A DNA stretch of 64,000 nt from Cunninghamia lanceolata (GCA_027924645.1 BSBN01000297.1:3100001-3164000), one strand, 5' to 3'; shown: positions 22,195 to 34,392, numbered from the stretch's first letter. A program made the numbers and translations. The notes: a model not told the origin generated them from the letters alone.

Positions 22195-23469
22195 ACACTC
22201 ATTTTTTATAAGTAATAGGAGTCTTCACCACATTTACTAGTGATGATAAATGGTCCTAGCCATAATGCCTGAAATTTACCATGTTTGCCTTTATCTTGTC
22301 CTCTGGCATTCCACATGAGAACCATGTCATCCACTTTGAATTTCCTTTCATTAGCCCTTTTATCAAATAGATGTTTCATCTGTAATTACATTTTTGCATC
22401 TTGTTCCTGAGCTTGGGCCATTACTTCATCCAATTCAGCCAATTGTTCCATCCTCTCTTCCATAGGTTTAGGAATATCTATATTTTCTTGGAGGATAAAT
22501 TTATAAAGTGGCAAAAGATTATGTATAGGAATCCTGGCTTCAACACCATACACCAATTCAAATGGGGATTTTCCTGTAGCCTTATTTATAGTAACCCTAT
22601 CTTCCCATAAAGCCATTTTTAATTTTGAATCCCATGCTTTCTTCTTATTTTCCAACATCCTCTTGATTATTTTTAGGATGCTCTTGTTGCTTGACTCTGC
22701 CTGTCCATTGGCCTGAGGATGATATGGGGAGGTATATGAAATTACTATGCCATAGAATTTACAAAATGTTTTGAACTCATCTGATCTGAAACACATGCCA
22801 TTATTTGGAATGAGTCTTACTGGCACTCCAAACCTAGTGATAATATTTTCTAATAGAAAATTAACCACCACCTTACTAGTGACTTGTCTGGTTGAAATTG
22901 CTTCTATCCATTTTGTAAAAAAATCTGTTTCTACCATAATCCATTTATATCCATCACTTGATCTTTTAATAATTTCCCCTACAAAGTCAATTCCCCATTG
23001 ATGAACTGGAGCTTCAACTTGCATTAGTCTTAATGGTAAGGCTCCTTGATAGTTCAATCTGCCAGAGAACTTCTGACAGGCTTCACATTTTCTCACATGT
23101 CTGTGGGCAATCTTAAAGACTTCAGGCCAGTAATCGCCTACTCTCATTATCTTATGAGCAGTGGTCTTTGCTGAGAAGTGTCCTCCACACATTCATTTCT
23201 TGTAACATCTTCTCAGCTTGTGTTTTATCCAGGCATAACAACAAGATACCATCTCTGTTTTTCCAATATAAATCCCCATATATGAAAACATATTTTGATG
23301 CAATGAGCTTCAAGGTTCTTCTTTGATTGTCATTCAGGCCTTGGGGAAATTTCATGTTTTTAAGATAATACATTATATTGGTGTACCAAGGTGTATGCTC
23401 AATACTTGCAATAATGTTATTTTCTTCTTTTATGTTGCAAACTTGTGCGGCCTCCATATTTGATTCAGC
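22195..23469 (-). pseudogene. Integrase of the giant gypsy element (broken)
   Basis: Integrase inserts the cDNA into host DNA. The zinc-binding region is visible as HFSAKTTAHKIMRVG with a later CEACQKF. The core has GIDFVGEI (first Asp), IPNNGMCF (where families have DNG, so the second catalytic Asp is Asn) and YHPQANGQAESSNK (catalytic Glu). The C terminus shows the GPF-type motif KHGKFQALWLGPFIITS near 22230. A frameshift at about 23185 separates the HHCC region from its upstream part. Downstream, about 190 bp separate it from the 3' LTR. Confidence 0.85.
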
Positions 23470-24053
23470 CATCAATTTGGCCAAACCTTGACCTCTAACA
23501 AGCCTGGTGATTTGGATGTCAATGTTAAATTCTTGAATTCTATTGATCCATCTAAATCTTCATCCTGTGAGTTCATTCTGGGTAAAGACATCCTTTACTG
23601 CAACATTTGGTACATAGGCTATCACATGGGCTCCAACCAAATAGGGCCTGAATGCCTTCACTGCTTTTACTAGGGCATAGGCTTGTTTTGAATCAGTAAT
23701 GTCATACTTCAACTCTACCCCCTAAAGTGATTTACTGAAAATTGAGATGGGTTGTTCATACCCCTCATTATTCTTTTGTAATAATATAGTTGCCACTGTA
23801 TGAAAGGATGCAAAATAAAATATTTGGAATGCCTTGTCAAAGTCTGGGGACTTTAATACAGGAGCTTCTTTTATAGCTTTTTAATGGATGCAAATGCATC
23901 AATGGCCTCTTTGGTCCAATCAACCTTTGTACCCTTCTTCAACATTCTAGAGACTGGCTTGACAATTTCTATAAAGTTTGATATGAATCTCCTGACAAAA
24001 TTTATTTGTCCAAAGAAAGACTGAATGGCTTTCACATTTTTTGGAATAGAAAT
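23470..24053 (-). pseudogene. Canonical gypsy RNase H following RT (degenerate)
   Basis: Directly follows RT. Readable pieces across frames are MLKKGTKVDWTKEAIDAF (connection), ATILLQKNNEGYEQPISIFS, LKYDITDSKQAYALVKAVK and FRPYLVGAHVIAYVPN, the usual order in Ty3 RNase H. Two frame changes and at least two stops are present. It degrades the RNA strand of the RNA-DNA hybrid. It is the second RNase H of this element. Confidence 0.75.
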
Positions 24054-24750
24054 TTAATCAATAGCCTCTACCCTTTCAGGATCAATTATTACACCATGCT
24101 TTGAGACTATGTGTCCTAGCAGTTTTCCTTCTGTCACAACAAAAAGGCATTCCTTTGGATTCAGAGAAATACCATATTCCAATGCCCTGATGAAAATTTT
24201 CTTTAAGTGTAAACAATGATCTTTTGCCTTTTTAGAATATGTTGTAAGATCATCCTGGTAGACTACCATTATTGTGTTAATCAAATTAGTAAAAGCTACA
24301 TCCATGGCCCTTTGAAATGTTGCCTTGACATTTGTAAGGCCAAATGGCATTCTCACATAGACATAGGTACCCCAAGGTGTTGTAAAAGCAATTTTATACT
24401 GATCTAATTCTTTAACCTTTACTTGGTTGTACCCTGAGAAGCCATCCATCATGGACAACAATTCACATCATGTCACTTGTAACATTGTCTCCATGTTTGG
24501 AAGGGGGTAGTTATCTTTTAATGATGAGATGATCAAATTTCTAAAATCTACGCACAATCTTATATCACCATTATTTTTTCTTACAGGTACCATGTTTGAT
24601 ACCCAAGAAGAGTGTCTAATTGGTTTGATAATACCTCCTTCTCTAAGCTTCATGAGTTCTTGCATTTTAGGTGCCAACATAGGATTTATAGGTCTTTGCC
24701 TTTGTTTAAATGGTTTGGCATCAGGTTTTAGTGGTATTTCATGTTGAAAT
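24054..24750 (-). pseudogene. Reverse transcriptase of the giant gypsy element (broken)
   Basis: RT copies element RNA into cDNA. Motifs in order: EGGIIKPIRHSSWVSNMVPV, GDIRLCVDFRNLI, LSMMDGFSGYNQVKV, RMPFGLTNVKATFQRAMD and VVYQDDLTTYS, where the YxDD box is YQDD rather than the more common YLDD/YIDD. A TGA before CELLSMMDG and a stop after ERVEAID interrupt it. The fold and order are clearly Ty3/gypsy. Confidence 0.9.
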
Positions 24751-24971
24751 AAGTCTTCTCTATATGCCTTTAGATCATTAAATGACTAGGCAAACACATG
24801 TTTATATTTTTTGAGTAGGGTTATAAGCATTTCTCTAACTTTTGGACTAATCCTTTTTCCAATGTAAACCTTTTTAGGGGCTATCTATGTTCCCAGATTA
24901 ATCTCCTCAACATCCTTAAGATCAATTGTTGTAGGTTTGAGATTATATCTGTCCTGTCCTTCAAATACTCT

Positions 24972-25640
24972 TTATAGGGCTATGAGACCTTTGGGTATTT
25001 GGTTTGTTCTGAGTTGGACCACCTCTTGCCCAAAAAGAATTTTCTTGTCATCTACCTCTTCCACAAATGCATTGAAATCAATTTCTTGGGATTCATATTG
25101 ATCCACACAATGAAGGAACTTTATTAGATCTTCATCATCATTGAATACTTGCCAATTATAAATATTATCAGGGACTGCTGGCCTAATCTTGAATTCTACC
25201 TCTGTTATCCATGATAATGTAACATCATCTTTCTTTAAGGCCACATTTGCCAAGAAATCGGCCATTATGTTTTTGGACCTTTCTATCCAATCTATAGAGA
25301 ATGCATCAAAGAGTTCAATGGTATCCCACACAATATTTCTATATTGCTTTAGTCTCTTGTTCTTTGATGAATATTTTTCCCTGATCTGTGAGGCAACTAA
25401 TTCAGAGTCACCGTATGCTGCTATCTATTTGATTCCATATCTTAGGGCAATGTTTAAACCCAACACCAATGCCTCGCATTCAACAATATTATTAGTGCAT
25501 TCAAAGGTTAACAAGAATGAATATTTGAATGTTTTGCCTGTTGGTGAGATGAATACAACTCCTGCCCCATTCCCTCCTTTACTGCATGCACCATCAAAAT
25601 ACATTTGCCACACACCTTGTTTATCTAATTGGGCCTCTCT
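24972..25640 (-). pseudogene. Archaeal-type RNase H (aRH) between protease and RT
   Basis: It begins WQMYFDGACSKGGNGAGVV right after protease. Catalytic positions are visible as D (YFDGA), E (NNIVECEALVLGL), D (AAYGDSELVASQI) and D (NIMADFLANVAL). This pattern matches the extra RNase H of the plant Tat lineage, which usually sits after the RT-linked RNase H. Here it sits upstream of RT. One in-frame stop (after LRYGIK) interrupts it. A linker of about 70 residues (to 24972) follows. Confidence 0.8.
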
Positions 25641-25649
25641 AGTGATTAG

Positions 25650-26336
25650 TTATGTATTTTGTAATTCAGGCTGTGATTTTTCAATTCTAAAATTCCCAAG
25701 ATCTTCATCACAAAAATAATTTATTTGGTCTGGATTCAAGCATTCTATTATATTTTCATATCTTGGCTCTCTACACAACCTGACTTCCTTCCCGTTCATT
25801 GGTATTATAGCATATGATAAATCAAGTTGGACACTCCCTCCTACAGCAGCAATCCATTGTCTAGATAACAACATACCATAGTATGGTGGAGTATCTATTA
25901 CAGTTATATCAGTTATGTACGTAGCTTCAGGACATGAGGCTAACTTCAATTCTACATCTCTCATGGTTCCAACCATTGGAATAGACCTATTGTCCATTGC
26001 GTAACATTTACCATATGTAGTATCTACCCACATGCCTAATTCTTTCATGATAGCTATCAGCATGATGTTTATGGCAGCTCCAGAGTCAATCATACAATTT
26101 CTTACCAGCTTGTTATTGATTAATAATGTTATATAGAATGGGTCCACTTGGGAAGGATTCTTTGTTATGGCATCACCCAGATAAATTTTTGGGGTTCTCA
26201 TGACCTCTTGTCCAAGATTGTTTATTTTGTTTTCTGGCCCTTCTTTGTTTTTGCTATGACTTTGCTGCTGATTTGGTATATTAGAAATCAACTTGAGAGC
26301 ACTATCCCTATATTCATCTATTTTCATCATTTCCAT
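25650..26336 (-). pseudogene. Aspartic protease region of the giant gypsy element
   Basis: A 228-codon uninterrupted frame with the retropepsin active site CMIDSGAAINIM (near residue 80), then DNRSIPMVGTMRDVELKL and YGMLLSRQWIAAVGG, the C-terminal retropepsin pattern of plant gypsy elements. It cleaves the Gag-Pol precursor. It joins aRH after a TAA following PELQNT. Confidence 0.85.
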
Positions 26337-26339
26337 TAA

Positions 26340-28644
26340 TGGTACTAATATCTTTATTTGGGATAATGCTTGTGTTATATCAAATGAAGGAGTAATGGTA
26401 ATTTGTTCTATTTTTTCTTTATTTGAGCCTTTCTCTTCAAATTGCTACTTATTGCTATCCTTATTTTGCTCAATCTTGGATGTTTCCTTATGTGTATTTT
26501 TCTGATTTTCTCCTTTCTTCTAGTTATCCAAGGCACCTTGCTTATAATTTGGTTCTTTGATGAACAAGCCTCTAGGTGTTCCCTAATCTGTATTTACTGT
26601 TCTATTCCTCATATTGTAATTAGTTCTAGCTTGAGCCACGACAACAATTGTAAGAGCTCTTTTTTCTTCCTCAGTAGATTTTCTTAATTGGAACTGTGGG
26701 ACCATATTGGACACATAAGTAGTTCCTTCATCATTATCCTCTTGATCAGAGAAGATTTCTTGTTGACCTATGTTGACATTATACCTCTGGTTGCTCACAT
26801 TGTATTCAAACCCATCTTCTTCAAAGGATGAGTATTCTTCATCAATCGAGTGTGGTCTCATTTCCAACATGATTACAGTATGATCATTCCTATCTTAATC
26901 ATAAGATACTTCATTTTCTTGCAATGATTGGGCCACTACACAATATTTAGGTGAATGAGGTAGGTTGCATGCCATACACCATGGATTACTTTCTACTACA
27001 TGTGTCCCATGTATTTTTAAGGGATCAGGGGTGTCTTTACCATAATTCTGCTTTTGTTTGTTATCCATAGGCTTCCCATCTTTCCAATTACTGTTGTAAG
27101 GCATGTCATGTAACCTAGGCCTTTCATTTCTATAATAATTTGCTTGCCTAGTTTGATGATTATTAGGACTTTGTGGAACTCTGATGTTTTCCCTTTTACC
27201 AAGTTTTCCAGTAGCTCTCCTATTGTTTTCAATATTCATAGGAGCTCTATTTCAGAGTTCGTACCCAATTTTAGGGTTAAAGGCCTTTAAGTATAAAGCT
27301 AGGGCCATGCCATCAAGAGGTTTCATTTCAGGTGAAATTTTGTGGTATAATTTTGAAAACCTTTGGTTGAAATCCACTACCAACTCATTATAGTTCTTTT
27401 GAATGCTTGTCAATTCATGTATAGTAAAATTTGGATCAACATGACTGCCATATTGCTCTTTGAACTGATCTTTGAAATCTGCCAAGGAGCTAATTGAAGC
27501 ATCAGGTAGGTTTTTATACCAACCCCTAGCATCTTCAATTAGAGATAACATGAATAATTTCATAAGGATGTCTTCATATTGTACATCATAGTTGTCCATG
27601 ATTGTCTCAAAGTTTCTGATATGTTCTTCTGCTGAAATGACATTATTCCTAGAAAACTTTGGAAGTGCATTTCTCAAGTCATTATTAATAGGATCAAGGT
27701 AGATTTGGTACCTAGATAAATCTAGTTGTCTGTATCTATTTATATTCAGGGGTCCTTGTAGGTTTTGGTTTGGCTGGTATTGTTGGTTAGGTTGTTGTAT
27801 AGTATGATGTGGATTCATACTCACATTATGTTGTCGGGGTGGAACATGGTGCTAACTAGGAGGTGGATAGGGATTAGCTATATGTTGGGAAGTCATATGA
27901 ACATTATGTGTTCTTGTGTGTTTGTGGTGGGACGTTGTGTTGTACATGACTAGTGTTACCTAGATTTTGTGGTGCTTTTGAAGCATTAAAACCAATTACA
28001 TTTGGATGTGATCCTTGTGAATTGCTTGCAGAAGCATGCCCACTATGTTTATGGGAAGGTACATGTTTTGAGCTTCTTGTCACACATCGAGATTTTATCT
28101 GCTGCAACTCATGTTTTATTTGTTCTTTCTCCTCTTTCAGTTTGGCCAGCCTAAGCTCTTCCTATAAATTTTGCAAGTCTTGTTGCACCTCATTAGCATT
28201 TCTTGTGTCTTTTGGTAGACTATATTGAGTCTCTGTGGATGCTATTTGATCAATACACTCATTTTGAAATCCCCCACCCTGCTATAATGACATTTTGTAG
28301 TCGTATTGTGCTTGCATTATATCCTTTCCCGTTCCATGTTTGTGCTTCAAATTCAAGTTGTTTTTGAGGGCCAGGTCTATATTGGTCTAGAATATCACTA
28401 ATTCTATTTTGTTTAGACTATGTAGGATTATTTTTTGATTGGGATCCTTCATGAAATTCTGATTCATGCAAAGGGGTGAAACTGTTATGTGTTAGTATAG
28501 GTTATTCTAATGTATTCTCCTGAGTATTCTAGTCATTAATCTGTTCAGACTGATTTGATATCCCAGTTTTCTTTACACCTGGACCTTTGTGGGTGGGGAA
28601 GATTGCATTTTTTTACCATCAGTTTTAGATCTCCTACCATCCAT
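26340..28644 (-). pseudogene. Gag of the giant gypsy element (broken)
   Basis: The likely start is the ATG at 28644 (MDGRRSKTDGKKMQSSPP), about 190 bp after the PBS. The N-terminal part is charged with a short coiled coil (EELRLAKLKEEKEQIKHEL). The retrotransposon Gag domain is clear at 27700-27260: FETIMDNYDVQYEDILMKLF, EDARGWYKNLPDASISSLADF and FNQRFSKLYHKI. A knuckle-like CMACNLPHSPKYC lies near 26960. The tail to 26340 is acidic and low-complexity. Frameshifts near 27900 and several stops break it. Confidence 0.85.
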
Positions 28645-28812
28645 GTTATAATACTTCAATACATAAAAAAATCTTGGATTTTGTATAGAGTCGCCACCTC
28701 TCTTAAGAGGATTGATTGATCTTCTGGGTTTTTTTCTTCACCAGTAGAGTTATAATTCTTTAATTCCTTGACTCTATTGAGATGGTCTTCTACCAAGTTT
28801 TCTTTTATTGAT

Positions 28813-28830
28813 CCCTAGTAGAGTCACCAA
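28813..28830 (-). promoter_or_regulatory. Primer-binding site of the giant gypsy element
   Basis: TTGGTGACTCTACTAGGG on the minus strand, three bases after the LTR end (CCTAACA). It resembles the TTGGCGACTCTGCTGGGG site of several plant gypsy groups. Confidence 0.7.
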
Positions 28831-29707
28831 TTTTGTTAGGTCTCAAAAACATAGGTTATAAATCTGAAGAGGTTGCCAAGATCTCTTAATGCTTTTGGCT
28901 AATGAAACAGGGTTAATATGATCGAAAACCCCATTCTCTTTAGGTTCTTCCAGACCTAGGCGGGTGTACCTTGATAGCTAATGCAGATTTATGACCTTAG
29001 TGATCTTCTCATAGTGGCATATGGATGTGAAATATATGTAAGGCCAAAAGTTATTCCTACTGTTAGGTTTTGAAGTGTGAAAGGTTGTTAAAAAGTGATT
29101 ATGACCAGTTCCTAATTTTATTGGGTTAATGGGGTCAAGATTTGTATGATTTGCAGATTTATCTACTTGGCTTAACTCTGACTACCTGGCACCTTTTGAA
29201 TGTTTACACTTTGTGTAAACGTGCAAGACTATTGGTTATTAGACTCTTCTTTAAAATCCCATTGATATTCCTCCAAGTTACTGTGGTTGTATGAAAGGAT
29301 TTTAGTTCTATTTTAAAGGAAACCAACTAAGATGATTTAATTAAAGGATTTTAACTCGAAGCAGAGACCAATAAATGTAAATCACTTAGAAGGACTTAAA
29401 TCAACTTCTTATAGAAACCAATCAAACATACCACACAGAGACAACAAATGTGCCTTGATAAATCTAAATGATTTAAATAACTGGTAAAGACAAATATGGA
29501 GACAGTCAAATAACTCATAAGATTGAATATCAACAAAGTAGTAGAACACCACAAATATATCCACTAATTTAAACCATCTTTCCCATTAAATTATTAAAAA
29601 TCTCATAGAGGTTATGTATCTTGTTCTTCAAATATGACTGAATAATAATATTGTATATAATACTTGTTTTGCAATTGATCTATCTCTAAACTAGGCCTTG
29701 GTTTCCC

Positions 29708-29718
29708 TTATATATAGG
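29708..29718 (-). promoter_or_regulatory. TATA box of the giant LTR (5' copy)
   Basis: Minus strand CCTATATATAAG, then GGAAACC. It is placed to drive gag-pol and implies that most of the LTR, including its ORF, is U3 and is not in the 5' end of the genomic RNA. Confidence 0.7.
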
Positions 29719-30008
29719 GAAGTAAACAAGCTTCAGGTCGTAACAACATGACTATTCTTGAATTGCACCTTTTCACATAATTAACATTTATGAAACATAA
29801 TTAAGAAATACATAATATGGGCATAAGCATCGATCAAGATCTAAATCTGTTAATCATTGTAGAGCACTCATGACCACTGCCCTAGAAAGGTCCTCTCCAA
29901 TGTTGCAGTATCTAATGAATATGCTTTGCCCGTCATTATTGCTAATACAATATATCCCTTTCAACTTCTACATTGAAAAATATTGACAAAATTCCATTTT
30001 CATCTTAT

Positions 30009-33000
30009 CTAACCCCTGCATGTTGCTCTGGCAATGAACAAATTTATCTTGGAGATATGATCAATGTACTCTTGAGTGGCATAAGTATCTGGGGAGATTA
30101 TATCATCCATGATAGATTCCAAAGTGAAGATCTTATCTAAACATATATGTGTGTTTTCTATCACATTGTCTTCATCATTGATCTTCTCAAGAAATACTGG
30201 TAACAACTGGGCTAATTCATTTTTCCAAATACCTTGTTCCTGTAAATTGCCTTCAATATCAAAGAAACTAGAGAATGCCATATCCAGATGTTGATCAAAA
30301 TCACCAAGGTCCTCTGCTAACAAAGTGTTGAACTTTTCATGTTCACTGATTAGTTCATCATATTCTTTAAACACTTGTTTATCAACACCTGTTTTGGCAT
30401 TTAGCTCCTCCTTCTCCAGCATCCTGAGGTGCAATCTTTTATGCTCTTGGTAGGCACTATGTGTTCTTTTGTACAATTCCCTTATCTTATCACTATTTCC
30501 CATCATTTTCTCAAATCTTTTCTTAATCAATTTAGAAGCTATTTTTTATTTAACAGCTTTCATCTTAGTTTCCAATTGGTTATCTCCTTTTGAAATTTTT
30601 TTGCTTTGACCTTCCAATAATTGGCATTGGCTCTGGCCTCTATTACTCTTTTGTCAGCTTCTAAATAAGGTGAATAGCTGCTTGATGATGATGGCAACCT
30701 ATCTTTATAAGTGACAACCTCTTGCCTCAATTTTGCATTCTCTGCCATGTATGCATTATTTTTTCTCACCAATTGCTCAATTTGAGCCTTTGTAAATTTA
30801 GCAACATTCACATTTAAATCAACAGTCTCAATAAGATCTGTGTCCTCAACTCGCTACATCAAAAGATGACCAAATTCTTCATTTGGATTATCAATGATTT
30901 GAGGCCTCTTATTTGGGGGGTATAGTGCCCACATTAGTAATGTTGCCTTATTAGGATCATATTTTTGCCCACTTTTAATCTTATCCAATGCCTCAATACT
31001 CAGTTGTACCTTTTTGTCTTAATTTCTCCTAAAGCTGTAAAAAATAATGCTAGAGGTCATATCCCATCCGGAGACTAACATCACCCCTGCTTCTTCAAGC
31101 AGTGTTCTCCCCTTTCTAGGAGTAATGGTTTCTATTGCTTTTCCACTTTCTATCTAGAGCTCTTTTAATGCCTCAGCTTGTACTACAGGAGTAATATCTT
31201 TCATTTTTTCTATAGCCTGTTTGCCTTTGTACTCATACAAGAAGGCTTTGAATTCAGGGGTTTTGATAAATTCATCATTTGAAACAAAATTCTTACTTTT
31301 CATATGTCTTATATCTTCTGATAACTCATCAGGGGCTTCCATTTTGACCATTTCTCTATCCACAGGAGGTTCATATTCTTCAATTACAGGCTCAAAGCTC
31401 TACACATCTTCATCTTCTATCTCAAATTCTTCATCCTCTGCATCATTGGTATCAAGAGAGAAATTGATCTCTGGTGTAGGTTGAGGGGAAATACGGCCCA
31501 AGGGTACCTCACACTCAGCTTGTGTCTCCTTGACATTTTTCCCTCTTCTCTCAAAAACATGAGGAGGGACATTCATAATTAATTCTGTTGCATGTGCAAC
31601 TAACATGTCCAACCTTTCAATAGGGTCATCGACATTCAGAAAGGCTCCTGTATAAGTGGGGTTTTGGCTACCCTCCAAGCCTCAACCATAATTATTTATG
31701 ATACAAATTTCTTCTTTCGACTGCAATGTTCTCATCAACATTTCTAATTAAGTCATTGCCAACAAATAGCACATGGTGATATCTTTTCAATTTTTTATTT
31801 ACTTTGACACTAGTTATGAAGTTTTCAGGGTCAAAGTTTTCTCTTGTATTTCCTGATGGCAATATGAAATGTTCTAATTTTTTATCAATTAATTGATATC
31901 CTTTCTCAGCAAGAACTGTAAAATCTCTCAAAAATAGAGTACCAGGCATTAGTGACTGTTTATTATGACTTTTAAGGTGCATAAAGTCAGAGTAAGCTAA
32001 TTGCCTTACAATCTCTAAATAGGCAACCCTATTTGGATAGGTTTTTGGTAACAAAAATGGTGGTCCTTCATACCCAAATACTTTGATCTTGGTGCAGTCA
32101 TTATATACATACCAGTCAGCCCAATTGTGACTAAATTTTCCCCTTTCATTTTTGTCCTTTGGCCTCAAAAATTTCTGTATTTCTATTGACAAATTGTAAT
32201 CATAGGGGTGGCCTAGCAACTTATACATAAGTTTTACAAAATATTCTTCAAAATAAAGATAATGGGATCTCTCACACCTGCTATCCCATATAGCAGTCCA
32301 CATCTGTATGGGTTTAATGTCTCCATTTCTGTCCAAATCTCTTACTTTCAGACTTTCATCCCACAGACACATGTTCTGTCCTTCATACAAGATAAGATGC
32401 ATGAGCAAAGAGTAATGTCATAATTTACTACCCGCATTTTTTATAGCAATCAATACATTATGAAGGTCATTGGCAGGGTACTCAACATAGTCCAGATGCC
32501 GTGCATCTTGGCTTTGCACATCTGCAGTTAGAACCATTGGTGCAACTTCCATAAACAGAGAAGCTTCCAGACCAAGCAAATGACATACAAAATAATAGGT
32601 GCATTTGAAGTATTCCTCAAATAATTCTATAGAATAAGGTGGATCCTCAACCCCTAAAAACACCCTGAGCCTATTTCCTTCATCACGGGGCCTATGTAAA
32701 GGTAGCCTCCATCTCTTGTAGTTATTGTTTAGATTATAATACTCATTCAATAAGTCTATGATTCTGAATTTCACATAAAAACTAGTGTCCAACTGAAATA
32801 CCATTGATATATAGTCTTTGGTGATAGGGATAAAACTAGACCCATCATTTGATTCAACTAGGCAGGTTTGTGGATTGTATTTCTTGGCCACTGCTTTCAA
32901 CAATTCCACATTGACAAACACATTTGGCACTATAAGTTTTCCCAGGTTTAGTCTCCATAGATTGGAGACATGTTTATGCATATGCATTTTCCTATAGTGA

Positions 33001-33209
33001 TATAGAAAAAGATCGTACCCCCTTATTGGGGTCCATATGTCCCCTATGTGTTTGTATATATTCTCTAGTTTTTCAGCTTAGGGGTTCAACTGGGCATTTC
33101 TCCTAGATCTCTGTCCTGACCTTGGGAATTGTTCTATCAAATCCTGGTTTAAGTGCCTTTCCTCTAGTTTCTACCTTTTTCCTTTAGGGTTTTTAGTCAT
33201 ATCCTCCAT
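30009..33209 (-). pseudogene. LTR-resident ORF, copy in the 5' LTR (~1,066 codons, broken)
   Basis: Collinear with 17631-20828. Longer pieces stay open: 32987-32418 (189 codons), 32408-31692 (238), 31678-31400 (92), 31363-31154 (69), 30811-30560 (83) and 30530-30009 (173). Lesions include a one-base deletion near 31665, another near 30590, and TAG/TAA codons where the other copy has a sense codon. Two that I checked (NPQVEK and SGQRS positions) are CAA/CAG to TAA/TAG in one copy or the other. The C-terminal 170 residues (IRELYKRTHSAYQEHKRLHL onward) are helical and charged. No signal peptide, membrane segment or known catalytic motif is seen. Confidence 0.75.
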
Positions 33210-33436
33210 GATATAAATTTATGAAAAGAACCCTACTTCTGTGAATGCAATTTGAATCAGTAAGTTGTGAATTTTAGGCTTAGAATACTTACTTGGATAT
33301 CTTCTCTAGTTCCTGAATTATGATTTTCGCTACACCCTGCCCTTGCTCCTTGTGGTTGCTTTAATTGTTCAATCATCTCAAGATTTACCTCAATATACTT
33401 GGCTATGTGTATTAATGGTTTTTCATGGCAACTCTC

Positions 33437-34175
33437 ATGTCATCGAAGGGACATTTAATTTTTCGAATAAGGGCCATTTGATCACTGCCAAACATTTCTT
33501 TTCATTATTCCATCGGGATGATCATCTTCATTGATATGTCTTTGATAATCTTTCATTCTTTTATTACCTTCAGGATTTTGGAATTACCCTAGATGATGTC
33601 ATATCGATAACATAGTCTCCTCCCGAAATCCCCTCTTATGAATAGTTTCTTCGATATTCACTTGTCTCTTTGATGTCCCTTTGCTCATTATGTTGTTCAC
33701 TTTTTCGAAGGGACTAGAAATCACCTTTCTCTGATATTCTGAAGTCACTTCAAAATAACTTCAATGTTCCTCTTTATTCATAAGCGTTGTTAGCTTATAG
33801 GTGGGATTGTAAATTGTGTTACCCCGATACTCCAAAGTCTTTTCGAAATGTTTTATTTATTATTTAATCTTTATAAGTGTTATCGCTTTATCGGCAAGAC
33901 ACATTTAGGTGTCACGCTGATATTCATTGGTCCCCTCGATATGCTTTTGATGTCTTCAGAATATTGAAGAGACCCTGAAACGACTCATTCTGATAATCCT
34001 TAGTTTCTTTGATCTATCAGTCCCTTCAATTTTTTTATGTCCGCTCGATATGCCGCTGAGTTGTATATTTTGGCCCTTCTAATCTTTCAGATTATCGAAG
34101 AGACTCCAAAGTGAGTCTCCCCGATATGGTAATTTCTCCTCGATATTTTCATATTTGCTTTATCGAATAGACCCT
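33437..34175. repeat. U3 motif cluster: ATCGAAGAGAC / CTCGATATG repeats (5' LTR)
   Basis: Counterpart of 21055-21790, with the same motifs in the same order (for example CATCGAAGGGAC at 33439, CCCTCGATATGC near 33935 and ATTATCGAAGAGACTCC near 34092). Several CG sites are TG or CA here, as expected from methylation decay. Confidence 0.55.
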
Positions 34176-34392
34176 AAGGGGAACTTAGTGATATGGAAGT
34201 GCTTTTCTGATATGATTTTTTTGTTTTCTAGGGCTAAAATGACAAGATATGAACTTATTAGGGTTAGGACTCTGGGTCAAATGGATGTATTATTTTGAGT
34301 GGGGTAAATTTAAAATGGTATTTTGGAGATAATATGATGGTGGGAAATGAATTTTTTATAAAATTTTTGGGGTTAAAAAATTTGTTCCAACA

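Larger units (their letters stand above)
16444..34392 (-). mobile_element. Giant Ty3/gypsy (Tat-like) retrotransposon with ~5.56-kb coding LTRs
   Basis: A complete but decayed 17.9-kb element on the minus strand: 5' LTR 28834-34392, PBS, gag, protease, archaeal-type RNase H, reverse transcriptase, RNase H, integrase, 3' LTR 16444-22003. On the minus strand the LTRs begin TGTTGGAAC and end CCTAACA. A 5-bp target duplication with one mismatch flanks it. A second RNase H and a large element are traits of the Tat/Ogre group, so I place it there. The placement of that RNase H before RT and the large ORF inside U3 are unusual. No clear polypurine tract precedes the 3' LTR. Confidence 0.9.
28834..34392 (-). 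repeat. 5' LTR of the giant gypsy element (5559 bp)
   Basis: Second copy of the long LTR, one base shorter than the other and with the same organisation: motif cluster (33437-34175), ORF (33209-30009), TATA box (29708-29718), R-U5 ending at 28834. Similarity is high along the whole length by eye. Followed on the right by ATATA, the mutated target duplication. Confidence 0.92.
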
